Source: Sediminibacterium sp. Gen4
GTDB lineage: Bacteria > Bacteroidota > Bacteroidia > Chitinophagales > Chitinophagaceae
NCBI GenBank assembly: GCA_013391385.1
Contig: JACBFI010000014.1
Coordinates: 16,673 to 80,672, forward strand
DNA: 64,000 nt
Direction of reading: 5' to 3'
Made by a program: the position numbers and the translations under genes. Numbering within the stretch: the stretch's first letter is position 1; each line of letters starts with the position of its first letter. Of the stretch, positions 44,881 to 53,684 are shown piece after piece. A model generated the notes under the pieces. That model did not search any database. It saw nothing but the letters and a program-made list of their open reading frames with translations, and was not told where the DNA came from.

Positions 44881-45857
44881 CATGCCTGTTGTAAGGTTAC
44901 CACAAAATTACTCCCCTGTGGCTGATTATCTGTCACAGAAATGTAGCCATTATGACTTTTAACGATTCGGCTACATAAATAAAGCCCCAGACCTGTTCCT
45001 TTCGTAGTACGCGTATTTTCATTGCCGACGCGGTAGAACTTATCAAATACCTTCTTTTTTTCTTCATCGGGTATACCTACTCCCTGATCAGAGATACTCA
45101 GTATCAATTCATTTTTCTCTGCACGCAGTGAAATTTGAATTGGTGAATCTTTGGGTGAGTATTTCATGGCATTTTCAAGCAAGTTATTGACCAACATCTG
45201 CAGCAATAAGGTTTCGCCTTGAATGTATAAGCCTTCTGTAATCAACTCTCTTACTTCCCTTTGCGGAAATCGTGTTGTAAAATCATCGATACAACCTTCT
45301 ACCAGATCAGAGAAATTGATCTCTTCTTTATTAGAGGTATAAGCACCGGCATCTAACTGCGCTGCCAGTAAAATATTATTACAAAGTATATTCAGTCGAT
45401 TGGCTTCCTGTAAGGTATTACTGATCAATTTTTGTTGCTTCTCTTCTTCCAGTTTTCTTTTCTGAAGGGTTTCCAGATTCAATCTCGTAATGGCAATGGG
45501 TGTTTTTAATTCGTGGGTAACTGCCATCATGAAGTTTTGCTGTTGCTGAGAAAGTCTTAATTGACGACGGGTGGCTCTGAAAACAAATACGGCACCTACT
45601 AAAATCAATGCTAAAAAAGTAACACCTTCACCAATATATTGAGCCGTCTTTCTCTTCTTGGCATCTTCTATCACAGTTACTTTTTCGATATAATCGGGAT
45701 CATCTTTTGTAAGCTCAGCCAATCGAATTTGAGTAATGCTGGTATTTTGTCGCTCTAATGCAATAAACCACCAGATCAATGCTGCCACCATGTAACTGAG
45801 TAATACCCAGTAAACAACAATCACAACTGTTAATCCTTTGGTCTTAGTGAGACTCAT
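44880..45857 (-). CDS. sensor histidine kinase, RprX-like
   Basis: 325 residues. Two membrane helices (about 11-32 and 76-93) flank a short extracytoplasmic loop of about 45 residues. HisKA with His115 (AVTHELKTP), N-box LVNNLLENAMKYS, SDQGVGI and GTGLGLYL ATPase motifs are intact. Its 5' end overlaps gldH by 4 nt. Coupling to gldH suggests a link to envelope or gliding state (inference). Confidence 0.86.
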   Translation of the reverse strand: MSLTKTKGLTVVIVVYWVLLSYMVAALIWWFIALERQNTSITQIRLAELTKDDPDYIEKVTVIEDAKKRKTAQYIGEGVTFLALILVGAVFVFRATRRQLRLSQQQQNFMMAVTHELKTPIAITRLNLETLQKRKLEEEKQQKLISNTLQEANRLNILCNNILLAAQLDAGAYTSNKEEINFSDLVEGCIDDFTTRFPQREVRELITEGLYIQGETLLLQMLVNNLLENAMKYSPKDSPIQISLRAEKNELILSISDQGVGIPDEEKKKVFDKFYRVGNENTRTTKGTGLGLYLCSRIVKSHNGYISVTDNQPQGSNFVVTLQQA

Positions 45858-46321
45858 GGCTGTACTTTTTCTACCCTTACACCAGCACTCAATATATAGG
45901 CAAGCGGGTCTTCACGCATCGCTTGCTTCAATTTGAAAGTATATAAACCTTTTTTGAGCGCAATAGGTTCACGGGTAATGCGTGCTCTTCTATCGTAAAT
46001 ATCATCCATACCACTTCCCAACCAGCCTTTGGTATTGTCTGCCAAAGCTATATTTAGCAACTGGGTTTTAGGTGAGTCATTGGGTGACTGGGTAATAACA
46101 TTGACCCAGATGTTATTATAACGATATGCATCTGTATGTCTTAATACCACATAAATATGATACAATGCAGAAGTATCCTGTATATCAAAAGAGGCGGTTG
46201 GTTCTACCGCAGCAGACCACTCTTGTTGAGGGAATCTTTCGGTTCTTTCAAAAAAATTGACTTTACCACATGCAGATAATAGCAGGGCACAAACACTGGC
46301 TATATAAATACTATTTTTCAC
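45854..46321 (-). CDS. gldH: gliding motility lipoprotein GldH
   Basis: 155 residues with lipobox LLSAC (Cys18). The following FFERTERFPQQEWSAAVEPTASFDIQDT and the IWVNVITQSPN and GLYTFKLKQAMREDPLAYILSAGVRVEK pattern match GldH, a lipoprotein needed for gliding and type IX secretion in Flavobacterium. No other Gld or Por gene is next to it. It follows yicC on the same strand. Confidence 0.87.
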   Translation of the reverse strand: MKNSIYIASVCALLLSACGKVNFFERTERFPQQEWSAAVEPTASFDIQDTSALYHIYVVLRHTDAYRYNNIWVNVITQSPNDSPKTQLLNIALADNTKGWLGSGMDDIYDRRARITREPIALKKGLYTFKLKQAMREDPLAYILSAGVRVEKVQP

Positions 46322-46365
46322 AATGCTAAATTAATTACAAGAAAACTTTCACTAATTCAGAGATA

Positions 46366-47241
46366 TTATAAAACATTCAGGATTTGCTCTTTGGCTTTTT
46401 CCAATTCATCTTTCATGAGTATCACACATTGTTGGATCTGTGAATCATATGCTTTAGAGCCCATGGTATTAATTTCTCTGCCAAACTCCTGAAGTATAAA
46501 TGATAATTTTTTGCCTTTACTTGTTTCTTTTTCCGCTAAAATCGAACGAAAATAATCACAATGATTTTTCAGCCTTACCTGTTCTTCACTGATATCAATC
46601 TTTTCAATATAGTAGATCAATTCCTGTTCCATTCTATTGGGATCATAATTCTCCTTGCCTACATTTTCTTCCAACACTTTAATGATACCTTCTTTGATTT
46701 TTCCTCTTCTCAAAGGTTCTAATGTGGTAATAGTGGCCTGATGTGTTTCAATATTAGCGAGTCGTTGATTGAGATCTGCTTTCAATGATTTTCCTTCATC
46801 TTTGCGATGTTCATTGAGTTGCGCTATAGCTTCTTTCAACACTTTTTCGAATGATTTCCATTCATCATCTGTGATCATTTCTGTAGAAGGAGTGATCACA
46901 TCAGGGAGTTTTAGAATGGTACTTAGGATATCGCCTTTTTGCAATTGTAGCTCATCTGCCAATTCAGCTACCGGTTGATAGTAGGCTTTTGCCAATTCTT
47001 TATTGATACTTACCGGCTTACTGGCTCCATTTTGTTTGATGGTAATACTACACTCTACGCTACCACGTTGTAGTCCTTCATTTAAAATATTTCTGATCTC
47101 AAACTCAAAAGGTTTGAGTAAAGAAGGAATGGTTAAACGCAGATCAAATTGTTTGCCATTCAGAGAGCGAACTTCTACCAGATAAGTTTTATCTGCCAAT
47201 GTTTGTTCTGCTCTTCCATAACCGGTCATTGAATATAACAT
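46366..47241 (-). CDS. yicC: YicC/YloC family endoribonuclease
   Basis: 291 residues with the typical ends MLYSMTGYGRAE and NTMGSKAYDSQIQQCVILMKDELEKAKEQILNVL (family signature: invariant hexapeptide start and Glu/Lys-rich end). YicC proteins are RNases implicated in sRNA and mRNA turnover. It heads the operon with gldH and the two-component genes. Confidence 0.9.
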   Translation of the reverse strand: MLYSMTGYGRAEQTLADKTYLVEVRSLNGKQFDLRLTIPSLLKPFEFEIRNILNEGLQRGSVECSITIKQNGASKPVSINKELAKAYYQPVAELADELQLQKGDILSTILKLPDVITPSTEMITDDEWKSFEKVLKEAIAQLNEHRKDEGKSLKADLNQRLANIETHQATITTLEPLRRGKIKEGIIKVLEENVGKENYDPNRMEQELIYYIEKIDISEEQVRLKNHCDYFRSILAEKETSKGKKLSFILQEFGREINTMGSKAYDSQIQQCVILMKDELEKAKEQILNVL

Positions 47242-47322
47242 AGCTGTTCCGTTAGCAAGTAAAAGTACTTGAAATGATCCAAACCTGAACAGAGAACAGG
47301 TATACAGAAGTCAGGTAAACAA

Positions 47323-48435
47323 TTATTGCCTGTTTAAATGAATATGAAATAAATAATTACCCGGTATAGAAAGATCAAGCTCTATGGTGTAATTACCTGA
47401 TTTGTTGATCCTGATGCCATCTGCATCGTAATCAGGAATATGATCAATTGCCGGCCATTTATTTCCAAACACTATGTTATTCTGATTATTCGCTTTGAAC
47501 TTGAATTCGCCCTCAATTAAATTCACATTTATACGCCAAATACATTCATTAGCAGGGTCGGGTGTCATTTCAATATCTTTATCCTTAGATAACTGCCCGC
47601 CAAGTGCAGTTCCGGATATCCCCCAACTTTTGATCTTTTCATAAGACCATGTATTCGTATTGGTACTAGCTCGAACCAAATAAAATCCTTTCCCTCCAAA
47701 AATCGATAATGGTGTTCCCCCAAAGCCAAATTTCTTATTCCCAATATGACCAAAAGTAAAATCGCTCCATTGATTTCCCCATATAAATAAAAACTGCGGA
47801 TACTCAATAGGAAAATAAACATACCCCTCATACTCTTTTTCGCCCGGTTTAGATACCAATCTGGGAGCCAGTAGTGGGTTCCAGGATTGATAATTACCAG
47901 GTATGGTCATATAATTCGGAGCATCATATTGAATGATATTACGATAAGTTGAAACTTGCAATAAGATAGGATCTGAGTAATATATTTCCTCACCAGTCAG
48001 TTTTTTTAAATTATTATAAGTTACCTGACGCATGTATTTGATCCTTGCAATTACATCACCCCCATCTCCGGGTTCTATGATTTTATGCATCAACTGGTTA
48101 AATTCTTCCACTGTAAAACCGGCGGCTACACTACTACCCAATGCAATTTCAATAGGGTTGGCAAACTGATCCTCCTTTAATGAAAATTCTAGTAAATAAT
48201 AAATAGCATCCGCAGGTGTTTGACCAATGTACCCCCAATCAAAACGAACTGCCATCAGTTTAGCGTTGGATTGATACAAAACAATTTTAGAGGATGAAGC
48301 CCGAAGTGATAATTCCGGCAAATGTTGATGGGCTACCGTAGCTGTGAAATCAATCTGTTTTTTGCAATAGAAAAAGGGAATTACAAATAGACAAGAAAAA
48401 AATAAAAACTTGTGTGGCAGCTTTCTCATGATCAT
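47323..48435 (-). CDS. SusE-like outer-surface lipoprotein
   Basis: 370 residues. The N-terminus (FLFFSCLFVIPFFYC) is a signal-type segment ending in Cys24, possibly lipidated. About residues 30-210 hold SusE-like Ig/fibronectin-type strands and 215-370 a starch-binding-like pattern with NKWPAIDHIPDYDADGIRI. SusE/SusF proteins bind polysaccharide on the cell surface. No SusC or SusD gene is present, so this is an orphan. A Nudix regulator lies upstream. A start at 48429 is also possible. Confidence 0.75.
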   Translation of the reverse strand: MIMRKLPHKFLFFSCLFVIPFFYCKKQIDFTATVAHQHLPELSLRASSSKIVLYQSNAKLMAVRFDWGYIGQTPADAIYYLLEFSLKEDQFANPIEIALGSSVAAGFTVEEFNQLMHKIIEPGDGGDVIARIKYMRQVTYNNLKKLTGEEIYYSDPILLQVSTYRNIIQYDAPNYMTIPGNYQSWNPLLAPRLVSKPGEKEYEGYVYFPIEYPQFLFIWGNQWSDFTFGHIGNKKFGFGGTPLSIFGGKGFYLVRASTNTNTWSYEKIKSWGISGTALGGQLSKDKDIEMTPDPANECIWRINVNLIEGEFKFKANNQNNIVFGNKWPAIDHIPDYDADGIRINKSGNYTIELDLSIPGNYLFHIHLNRQ

Positions 48436-48504
48436 CCAATTTTAGCCAGTAAAAAGGTTTTAGACTGGTTGCATATTGGATTTCAAACTGAATTATCTAC
48501 TACC

Positions 48505-48588
48505 ACTACAATGCAGTAATTAGATAACACAAAATTACACCGGGGGGATCAGAGCATGTTTAGTTAAAACTACTGTATTTATTGTAGT
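48505..48588. promoter_or_regulatory. possible operator sites in the SusE-like gene promoter region
   Basis: The imperfect palindrome ACTAC(N10)GTAGT at 48569-48588 (7 of 10 arm positions match) and the similar ACTACAATGCAGTAAT at 48505-48520 lie between the SusE-like start and the Nudix regulator gene. They could be binding sites for that regulator. Evidence is weak. Confidence 0.3.
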
Positions 48589-48679
48589 CGCCCTGTAAGA
48601 GCCATGTAGAACAAGAACTACAAAACTGGCGAATTGTTTAAAAAAGTATGAAGAATTGAAACGAGAAAAATACAACTGA

Positions 48680-49417
48680 TTAAAAATCAATACCTACCCA
48701 TTTGCGTTTATTCTTAGCGTATTTCTCAAAATTGAACTTATAGAGTTTACCGGGTCGATGTGGCACATCCTGTTCCATTTCATTGATATCGATCAGTAAA
48801 TCCATGGAAGCGAATTTTTTTCTAAAATTTCTTCTATCCAAACTTACCCCTAGAATCGCTTCATATAAATTTTGCAGTTCACGTAAAGAAAATTTCTCCG
48901 GTAAAAGATTAAACCCAAGTGGATGTTCCTGAATTCTTTTTTGTAACCATTTGTGACAAACATCTACAATATCCATGTGATCGAAAGCCATTGTTTTAAT
49001 ACCGTTCACACTGTACCAGTCTAAATCATTATCATGGATTTTTAACTCATGATGATTAATATTCAACAATGAACAATAAGCGATCGTGATCACTCGTCCG
49101 CCGGGATGTCTATCCGGATTACCGAACACTTTTACCTGTTCCAGAAACACATCATTCATCCCTGTTCTTTGTTTTAATATACGATACGCTGCATCATCCA
49201 AGTCTTCGTTTTCCTGAACGATATCTCCCAATAAAGAATATTGACCTTTATATACTTCCAAATCACTTTTGATCAATAATACTTTCAACTTATTTTCTTC
49301 AAAACCAAAAATGACACAGTCAACTGTAATGGCAGCGGAAGGGTATGATTGTACCAGTTTTACAGCATCTTTCACCTGGTGAGGCTCATGGGTGTTTTTT
49401 CCGGAATGTTTCTTCAT
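48680..49417 (-). CDS. Nudix-domain transcriptional regulator, NrtR/AraR type
   Basis: 245 residues. N-terminal Nudix domain from AAITVDCVIFGFEENKLKVLLI; the Nudix box is incomplete (GDIVQENEDLDDAAYRILKQRTG lacks the E-x-x-E-E catalytic set), as expected for a regulator that binds but does not hydrolyse. C-terminal winged helix FSLRELQNLYEAILGVSLDRRNFRKKF. Bacteroidota use such proteins to control sugar use. It lies about 245 nt from the SusE-like gene on the same strand, a plausible target. Confidence 0.8.
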   Translation of the reverse strand: MKKHSGKNTHEPHQVKDAVKLVQSYPSAAITVDCVIFGFEENKLKVLLIKSDLEVYKGQYSLLGDIVQENEDLDDAAYRILKQRTGMNDVFLEQVKVFGNPDRHPGGRVITIAYCSLLNINHHELKIHDNDLDWYSVNGIKTMAFDHMDIVDVCHKWLQKRIQEHPLGFNLLPEKFSLRELQNLYEAILGVSLDRRNFRKKFASMDLLIDINEMEQDVPHRPGKLYKFNFEKYAKNKRKWVGIDF

Positions 49418-49630
49418 CGGGGGTATCCGTTTTAAGCAATCTTGCAGTCTCAGGGTGCGGCAAGATACAAAGATTAACCATAGCCTGTATCTTGCTTTTA
49501 GATGTTTTCACTAAAACAATTAGCCACTAACTTTATCGCGTAAACTATACTTATGTATTCGACCGGACTTACCCAGCAATTACAGTCTGCAACCAGTGAT
49601 TGGTTACCAAAAATAACCCAGGAAACTTTC

Positions 49631-51667
49631 ATGAATACTGCTGAAGAATGTCAACAACTCAGAAAGCTTTTACAGTTTCATGAGTACAGATATTATGTTT
49701 TAAATGAGCCATTGATCTCAGATTATGAATACGATCAGTTATATAAACTACTTCAACGATCTGAGGAAAAAAATCCTTCACTCATTACTTCAGATTCTCC
49801 AACACAAAGAGTGGGGAGCAGTTTGAATAGTCAGTTTACTACTGTCAGTCATCTGGTTCCGATGTTGAGTTTAGATAATAGTTATAATGCAGATGATCTA
49901 ACTGATTTTGATCGCAAAGCAAGGGAACTAACGGGATTGGATGAAATTGAGTATTGTATCGAACCCAAGTTTGATGGCGCCAGTATTTCTCTTATTTATG
50001 AACATGATCAGTTGGTAAGGGCCGCTACGCGCGGTGATGGTGTAGAAGGTGAAGAGATCACCAATAATATCAAACAGATCAGATCCATTCCCCTCTCTGC
50101 ATCTTTTTCTTCCTTCGGTATTCAACAAGTTGAGATCAGAGGAGAAGTGATCATGAGTAAATCATCTTTTGACCAATACAATCAATTACAAGCCGGCAGA
50201 AATCTTCCCCCCTTAGCCAATCCAAGAAATGCTGCTTCAGGAAGTTTACGTATGAAGGATCCGAAAGATGTTGCAGAGCGTGGACTGGATGCTTTCTTAT
50301 ATCATATTAGTTTTTACACCAAGGAAACCAATACTACGTCCGCGAATTCCTCATTACTTGATACCCATGGAGGAAATCTTTCCTTATTATGGCAACTTGG
50401 ATTTCGTTCACCGGAAAAAGAAAAGAAAGTAGTTAAGGGAATTCAAGCTGTGATCGATTACTGTTTGGCTTTTGAAGCAGGTCGTGATGACCTGCCTTAT
50501 GAAATTGATGGAATGGTGGTAAAAGTGAATGACTTGCAACTACAGGAAAAAATGGGCATGACTTCTCATCATCCCAGATGGGCCATCGCTTTTAAGTTCA
50601 AAGCCAGACAAGCCACCACCCAACTCAGAGGTATTGAATTTCAAGTTGGGAGAACAGGCGCTGTAACTCCGGTTGCTAAATTAGACCCGGTATATCTGGG
50701 GGGGGTTACGGTTAGTAGTATTTCCGTTCATAATGAAGAATACATCAAAGAAAAAGATTTAAAGATCGGTGATACTGTTTTAATAGAAAGAGCAGGTGAC
50801 GTCATCCCACAGATTGTTAAGTCGATGCCTGAACTGCGCACAGGGAATGAAGAAAATATTTTGTTTCCGAAAAACTGTCCGGTTTGTCATTCCCTCTTAT
50901 TCAAAGAAGAAACAGAAGCTGTTTGGAGATGTATCAATATAGAATGCGAAGCACAGGTAGTAGAAAGGATCATTCACTTTGTGAGTAAAGATGCCATGGA
51001 CATTAAAAGCTTTGGTGAAGCCAACGTGCGTAAATTTTATGAATTGGGATTATTAAAAGATATTCCGGGTATTTACACCCTTGACTTTGAGAAGATTGGC
51101 CAGTTGGAGGGATTTGGTAAAAAAAGTTTGGATAATCTACGCACCGCTATTGAAGCATCCAAACAACAACCCTTGTACCGATTGATATATGGGCTTGGTA
51201 TTCGTTTTGTGGGGGAAACCACAGCGAAAACACTGGCTAATGCGATTGAGCATTTATTAGATTACCAGAAAAAAACAGAAGAGGAATTACAACAACTAGA
51301 AGATGTAGGTACTAAAGTAGCCAAAAGTATTTTTCAGTTCTTCAGCAATGAACAGAATATTGAAATGCTTCAACAATTGGAATCATTGGGTCTTCAACTC
51401 AAGAATACCAAAAAAGATACCGGAGGAAGCGATAGTTTACAAGGACAAACATTTCTTTTTACCGGCACGCTTACCCAATTAAAAAGAAGTGAAGCTGAAG
51501 CCATGGCAGAAGCACATGGTGGACAAATTTTAAGTGGTGTCAGCAACAAACTCAATTACTTAGTTGTTGGAGAAGATGCTGGCAGCAAGTTAGAGAAAGC
51601 CAAAAAAATCAACAGTATTAAAATTATCAGCGAAGCTGAATTTCTTCAGTTGGTTTCTGAACACTAA
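49631..51667 (+). CDS. ligA: NAD-dependent DNA ligase
   Basis: Start set at 49631 because MNTAEECQQLRKLL fits the family N-terminus; an ATG at 49553 would add 26 residues. 678 residues: adenylation Lys113 in K-x-D-G (EPKFDG), zinc site CPVC...CINIEC, HhH helices (LEGFGKKSLDNL), and a BRCT domain at the C-terminus (FLFTGTLTQLKRSEAEAMAEAHGG). It seals nicks in replication and repair. Confidence 0.96.
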   Translation: MNTAEECQQLRKLLQFHEYRYYVLNEPLISDYEYDQLYKLLQRSEEKNPSLITSDSPTQRVGSSLNSQFTTVSHLVPMLSLDNSYNADDLTDFDRKARELTGLDEIEYCIEPKFDGASISLIYEHDQLVRAATRGDGVEGEEITNNIKQIRSIPLSASFSSFGIQQVEIRGEVIMSKSSFDQYNQLQAGRNLPPLANPRNAASGSLRMKDPKDVAERGLDAFLYHISFYTKETNTTSANSSLLDTHGGNLSLLWQLGFRSPEKEKKVVKGIQAVIDYCLAFEAGRDDLPYEIDGMVVKVNDLQLQEKMGMTSHHPRWAIAFKFKARQATTQLRGIEFQVGRTGAVTPVAKLDPVYLGGVTVSSISVHNEEYIKEKDLKIGDTVLIERAGDVIPQIVKSMPELRTGNEENILFPKNCPVCHSLLFKEETEAVWRCINIECEAQVVERIIHFVSKDAMDIKSFGEANVRKFYELGLLKDIPGIYTLDFEKIGQLEGFGKKSLDNLRTAIEASKQQPLYRLIYGLGIRFVGETTAKTLANAIEHLLDYQKKTEEELQQLEDVGTKVAKSIFQFFSNEQNIEMLQQLESLGLQLKNTKKDTGGSDSLQGQTFLFTGTLTQLKRSEAEAMAEAHGGQILSGVSNKLNYLVVGEDAGSKLEKAKKINSIKIISEAEFLQLVSEH

Positions 51668-51675
51668 TCAATGTT

Positions 51676-52347
51676 ATGTTACAAAAGACTACTCTTAGTT
51701 TTTTAAAAGAGCTTAAAAAGAATAATAATAAAGACTGGTTTGATACCAATAGAAAAAAGTATGAAGCTGCGAAGGCTGATTTTACATCGTTAACGAATGC
51801 AGTGATCAAAGACTTAGGTAAAAAAGATCCATTTATTGCATCACTACAAGCAAAAGACTGCACTTTTCGTATCAATAGGGATATTCGTTTTAGCAAGAAT
51901 AAAGATCCTTACAAAACCAATATGGGCATGTATTTGAGCAGAGGAGGGAAAAAATCTCTGTTCTCGGGTTATTACTTTCACCTTGAACCCGGCGGGAATA
52001 GTTTTATGGGTGGCGGATTGTATATGCCCGAACCGGATGTAATCAAGAAAATAAGACAGGAGATTGACTACAACTGGGATGAATTCAATAAAATCATCAG
52101 TCAAAAAAAGTTCAAAGCGACTTACGGAACTTTGCAAAGAGAGGAAGGCATGGCATTAAGTCGTGAACCAAAAGGATATGAAAAAGACAATCCGGCTATT
52201 GAATATATCAAGTTGAAAAGTTGGGTTGCTACAGCTCCAATAGCTGATCAGTTATTGACATCAGATCATTTGGTGAAAGAAATCATAGACACGTTTGCGA
52301 CACTGCACCCTTTGATTACATTTTTAAATCATGCTTTGGAAGAATAA
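51676..52347 (+). CDS. DUF2461 (TIGR02453) family protein
   Basis: 223 residues, a whole DUF2461 domain: FLKELKKNNNKDWFDTNRKKYEAAK, TFRINRDIRFSKNKDPYKTNMGMYLSRGGKK, YYFHLEPGGNSFMGGGLYMPEPDVIKKIR, and ALSREPKGYEKDNP. No biochemical function is known. It follows ligA by 8 nt and is probably cotranscribed. Confidence 0.88.
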   Translation: MLQKTTLSFLKELKKNNNKDWFDTNRKKYEAAKADFTSLTNAVIKDLGKKDPFIASLQAKDCTFRINRDIRFSKNKDPYKTNMGMYLSRGGKKSLFSGYYFHLEPGGNSFMGGGLYMPEPDVIKKIRQEIDYNWDEFNKIISQKKFKATYGTLQREEGMALSREPKGYEKDNPAIEYIKLKSWVATAPIADQLLTSDHLVKEIIDTFATLHPLITFLNHALEE

Positions 52348-52388
52348 AGCAACAGATTCATCCGCCATAGACAGATGAATCTGTTGCT
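52348..52388. terminator. two-way terminator between a DUF2461 gene and asd
   Basis: Perfect 15-bp stem AGCAACAGATTCATC / GATGAATCTGTTGCT, 11-nt loop containing CCGCCATAGAC. T-runs flank it on the plus side and A-run on the other. It sits between convergent genes. The stem-loop shares GATTCATCCGCC with the hairpin at 26530-26574. Confidence 0.8.
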
Positions 52389-52393
52389 AAAAA

Positions 52394-53383
52394 CTATACC
52401 AATTTATGCTCCATGAGATACTCAGCAATCTGAACCGCATTGGTAGCAGCTCCTTTGCGAAGATTGTCACTAACGATCCACATATTCAATGTATTCGGTT
52501 GTGTTTCATCTCTTCTTAATCGACCAACAAACACTTCATCTTTTTCATGTGCCCATAAAGGCATGGGATATTGTTGGTTTGTAAGATCGTCTTGAACAAT
52601 CACACCGGGTGATTTTTCTAGTATTGAACGAACCTCTTCCAATGCGAAGTCATTTTCAAATTCAACATTCACACTCTCACTGTGCCCGCCAATAACAGGG
52701 ATACGAACGGTGGTAGCAGTAACACGGATGCTATCATCTTTCATGATCTTTTTGGTCTCATTCACCATTTTCATTTCTTCTTTGGTGTAACCATTGTCTG
52801 TAAACACATCAATTTGAGGAATTACATTTAGATCGATTGGATATTTATAGGCCATTTCACCTTCAACACCTTTTCTTTCATTAAATAACTGATCCACTGC
52901 TTTTTTACCTGTACCTGTTACACTTTGATACGTGCTTACTACTACTCGCTTAATTTGATAACGAAGATGCAGCGGCTGTAATGCAACGACCATTTGAATA
53001 GTAGAACAGTTAGGATTAGCGATGATGAAATCATCTTTCGTGAGTACATCGGCATTCACCTCAGGAACTATCAATTTTTTTGTAGGATCCATTCTCCATG
53101 CAGAAGAATTATCGATCACCCGAATACCGGCTTCAGCAAATTTGGGTGCCCATTCCAGTGAAGTACTTCCACCGGCAGAGAAAATAGCAATAGCAGGTTT
53201 AGCAGCAATACCATCATTCATACTCACTACCTTGTAAGGCTTCCCTTTAAAGAACACTTCTTTACCAACGGATCTCTCCGAAGCTACCGGAATGAGTTCT
53301 GTTACCGGGAAGTTACGCTCTGCCAGTACTTCCAACATTTTGGTACCTACTAGTCCAGTGGCACCTACAACTGCTACTTTCAT
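52394..53383 (-). CDS. asd: aspartate-semialdehyde dehydrogenase
   Basis: 329 residues from MKVAVVGATGLVG; the longer frame to 53428 crosses the leader terminator region and is unlikely. It reduces aspartyl phosphate to aspartate semialdehyde, precursor of lysine, threonine, methionine, isoleucine and diaminopimelate. GATGLVG NADP loop, NPNCSTIQ with catalytic Cys126, and GGHSESV. It is preceded by a leader ORF and attenuator (53436-53550), so expression should respond to these amino acids. Confidence 0.96.
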   Translation of the reverse strand: MKVAVVGATGLVGTKMLEVLAERNFPVTELIPVASERSVGKEVFFKGKPYKVVSMNDGIAAKPAIAIFSAGGSTSLEWAPKFAEAGIRVIDNSSAWRMDPTKKLIVPEVNADVLTKDDFIIANPNCSTIQMVVALQPLHLRYQIKRVVVSTYQSVTGTGKKAVDQLFNERKGVEGEMAYKYPIDLNVIPQIDVFTDNGYTKEEMKMVNETKKIMKDDSIRVTATTVRIPVIGGHSESVNVEFENDFALEEVRSILEKSPGVIVQDDLTNQQYPMPLWAHEKDEVFVGRLRRDETQPNTLNMWIVSDNLRKGAATNAVQIAEYLMEHKLV

Positions 53384-53435
53384 GATTTTTGTTTGTTTTG
53401 TTTTATTGGTTGTTGTTAAATGATTCACAGCAAAA

Positions 53436-53503
53436 AGGCCTTCCTGTTAGGGAAGGCCTCTGAGTATATTCGTTATCATACACAAACGTTCAGGCACCTT
53501 CCC
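53436..53503 (-). promoter_or_regulatory. transcription attenuator of asd: antiterminator and terminator
   Basis: On the minus strand, a terminator has stem AGGCCTTCC (53459-53451) / GGAAGGCCT (53444-53436), loop CTAACA, and then TTTTG. Two bases after the leader stop, GGGAAGGTGCCT (53503-53492) can pair with AGGCCTTCCC (53459-53450): seven G/C-rich pairs, a TG bulge and three more. The two structures share the same left arm, so only one can form. A ribosome at the leader stop would cover the first segment and favour termination; a stall upstream would free it. Confidence 0.75.
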
Positions 53504-53505
53504 GG

Positions 53506-53550
53506 TCAGAGAGGTTTCTTGGTACGTTTTGTATGTTTCATGATCATCAT
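53506..53550 (-). CDS. leader peptide of the asd attenuator (14 residues)
   Basis: Minus-strand ATG 53550, stop TGA at 53508-53506. Sequence MMIMKHTKRTKKPL: four Lys, two Thr, three Met and one Ile, ten of 14, all products of the aspartate-semialdehyde branch. Charged-tRNA shortage for Lys or Thr would stall the ribosome here. Alternative starts are Met2 and Met4. The -7 element 8 nt upstream suggests an almost leaderless transcript. Too short for ordinary gene finders. Confidence 0.65.
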   Translation of the reverse strand: MMIMKHTKRTKKPL

Positions 53551-53557
53551 TGCTTTG

Positions 53558-53589
53558 CGAAAATACTTGTGTTTGTTTTTTGAGCCAAA
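53558..53589 (-). promoter_or_regulatory. promoter of the asd leader
   Basis: Minus-strand TATTTTCG (53565-53558), variant of TAnnTTTG, with TTTG (53589-53586) 20 nt upstream, standard -33/-7 spacing for Bacteroidota. Its place fixes the leader ORF at the RNA 5' end. Confidence 0.6.
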
Positions 53590-53602
53590 AGATTTTTTAG
53601 TA

Positions 53603-53617
53603 AAGCCCAGAGGGCTT
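53603..53617 (-). terminator. weak hairpin between the PfkB gene and the asd promoter
   Basis: AAGCCC / GGGCTT with loop of three, 6 bp, followed on the minus strand by TACTAAAAAATC. A short stem with no continuous U-run. Confidence 0.35.
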
Positions 53618-53621
53618 GTTA

Positions 53622-53684
53622 GCTAATAGTTCATAGCAAATAGCAAAAAACCATACGCTATGACCCATAATCCATACGCTACCC
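53622..53684. repeat. heptamer array 15, overlapping the PfkB gene end
   Basis: GCTAATA, GTTCATA, GCAAATA, GCAAAAA, ACCATAC, GCTATGA, CCCATAA, TCCATAC, GCTACCC in phase over 63 nt. The array provides the TAG stop of the PfkB gene (53681-53679). Confidence 0.8.
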
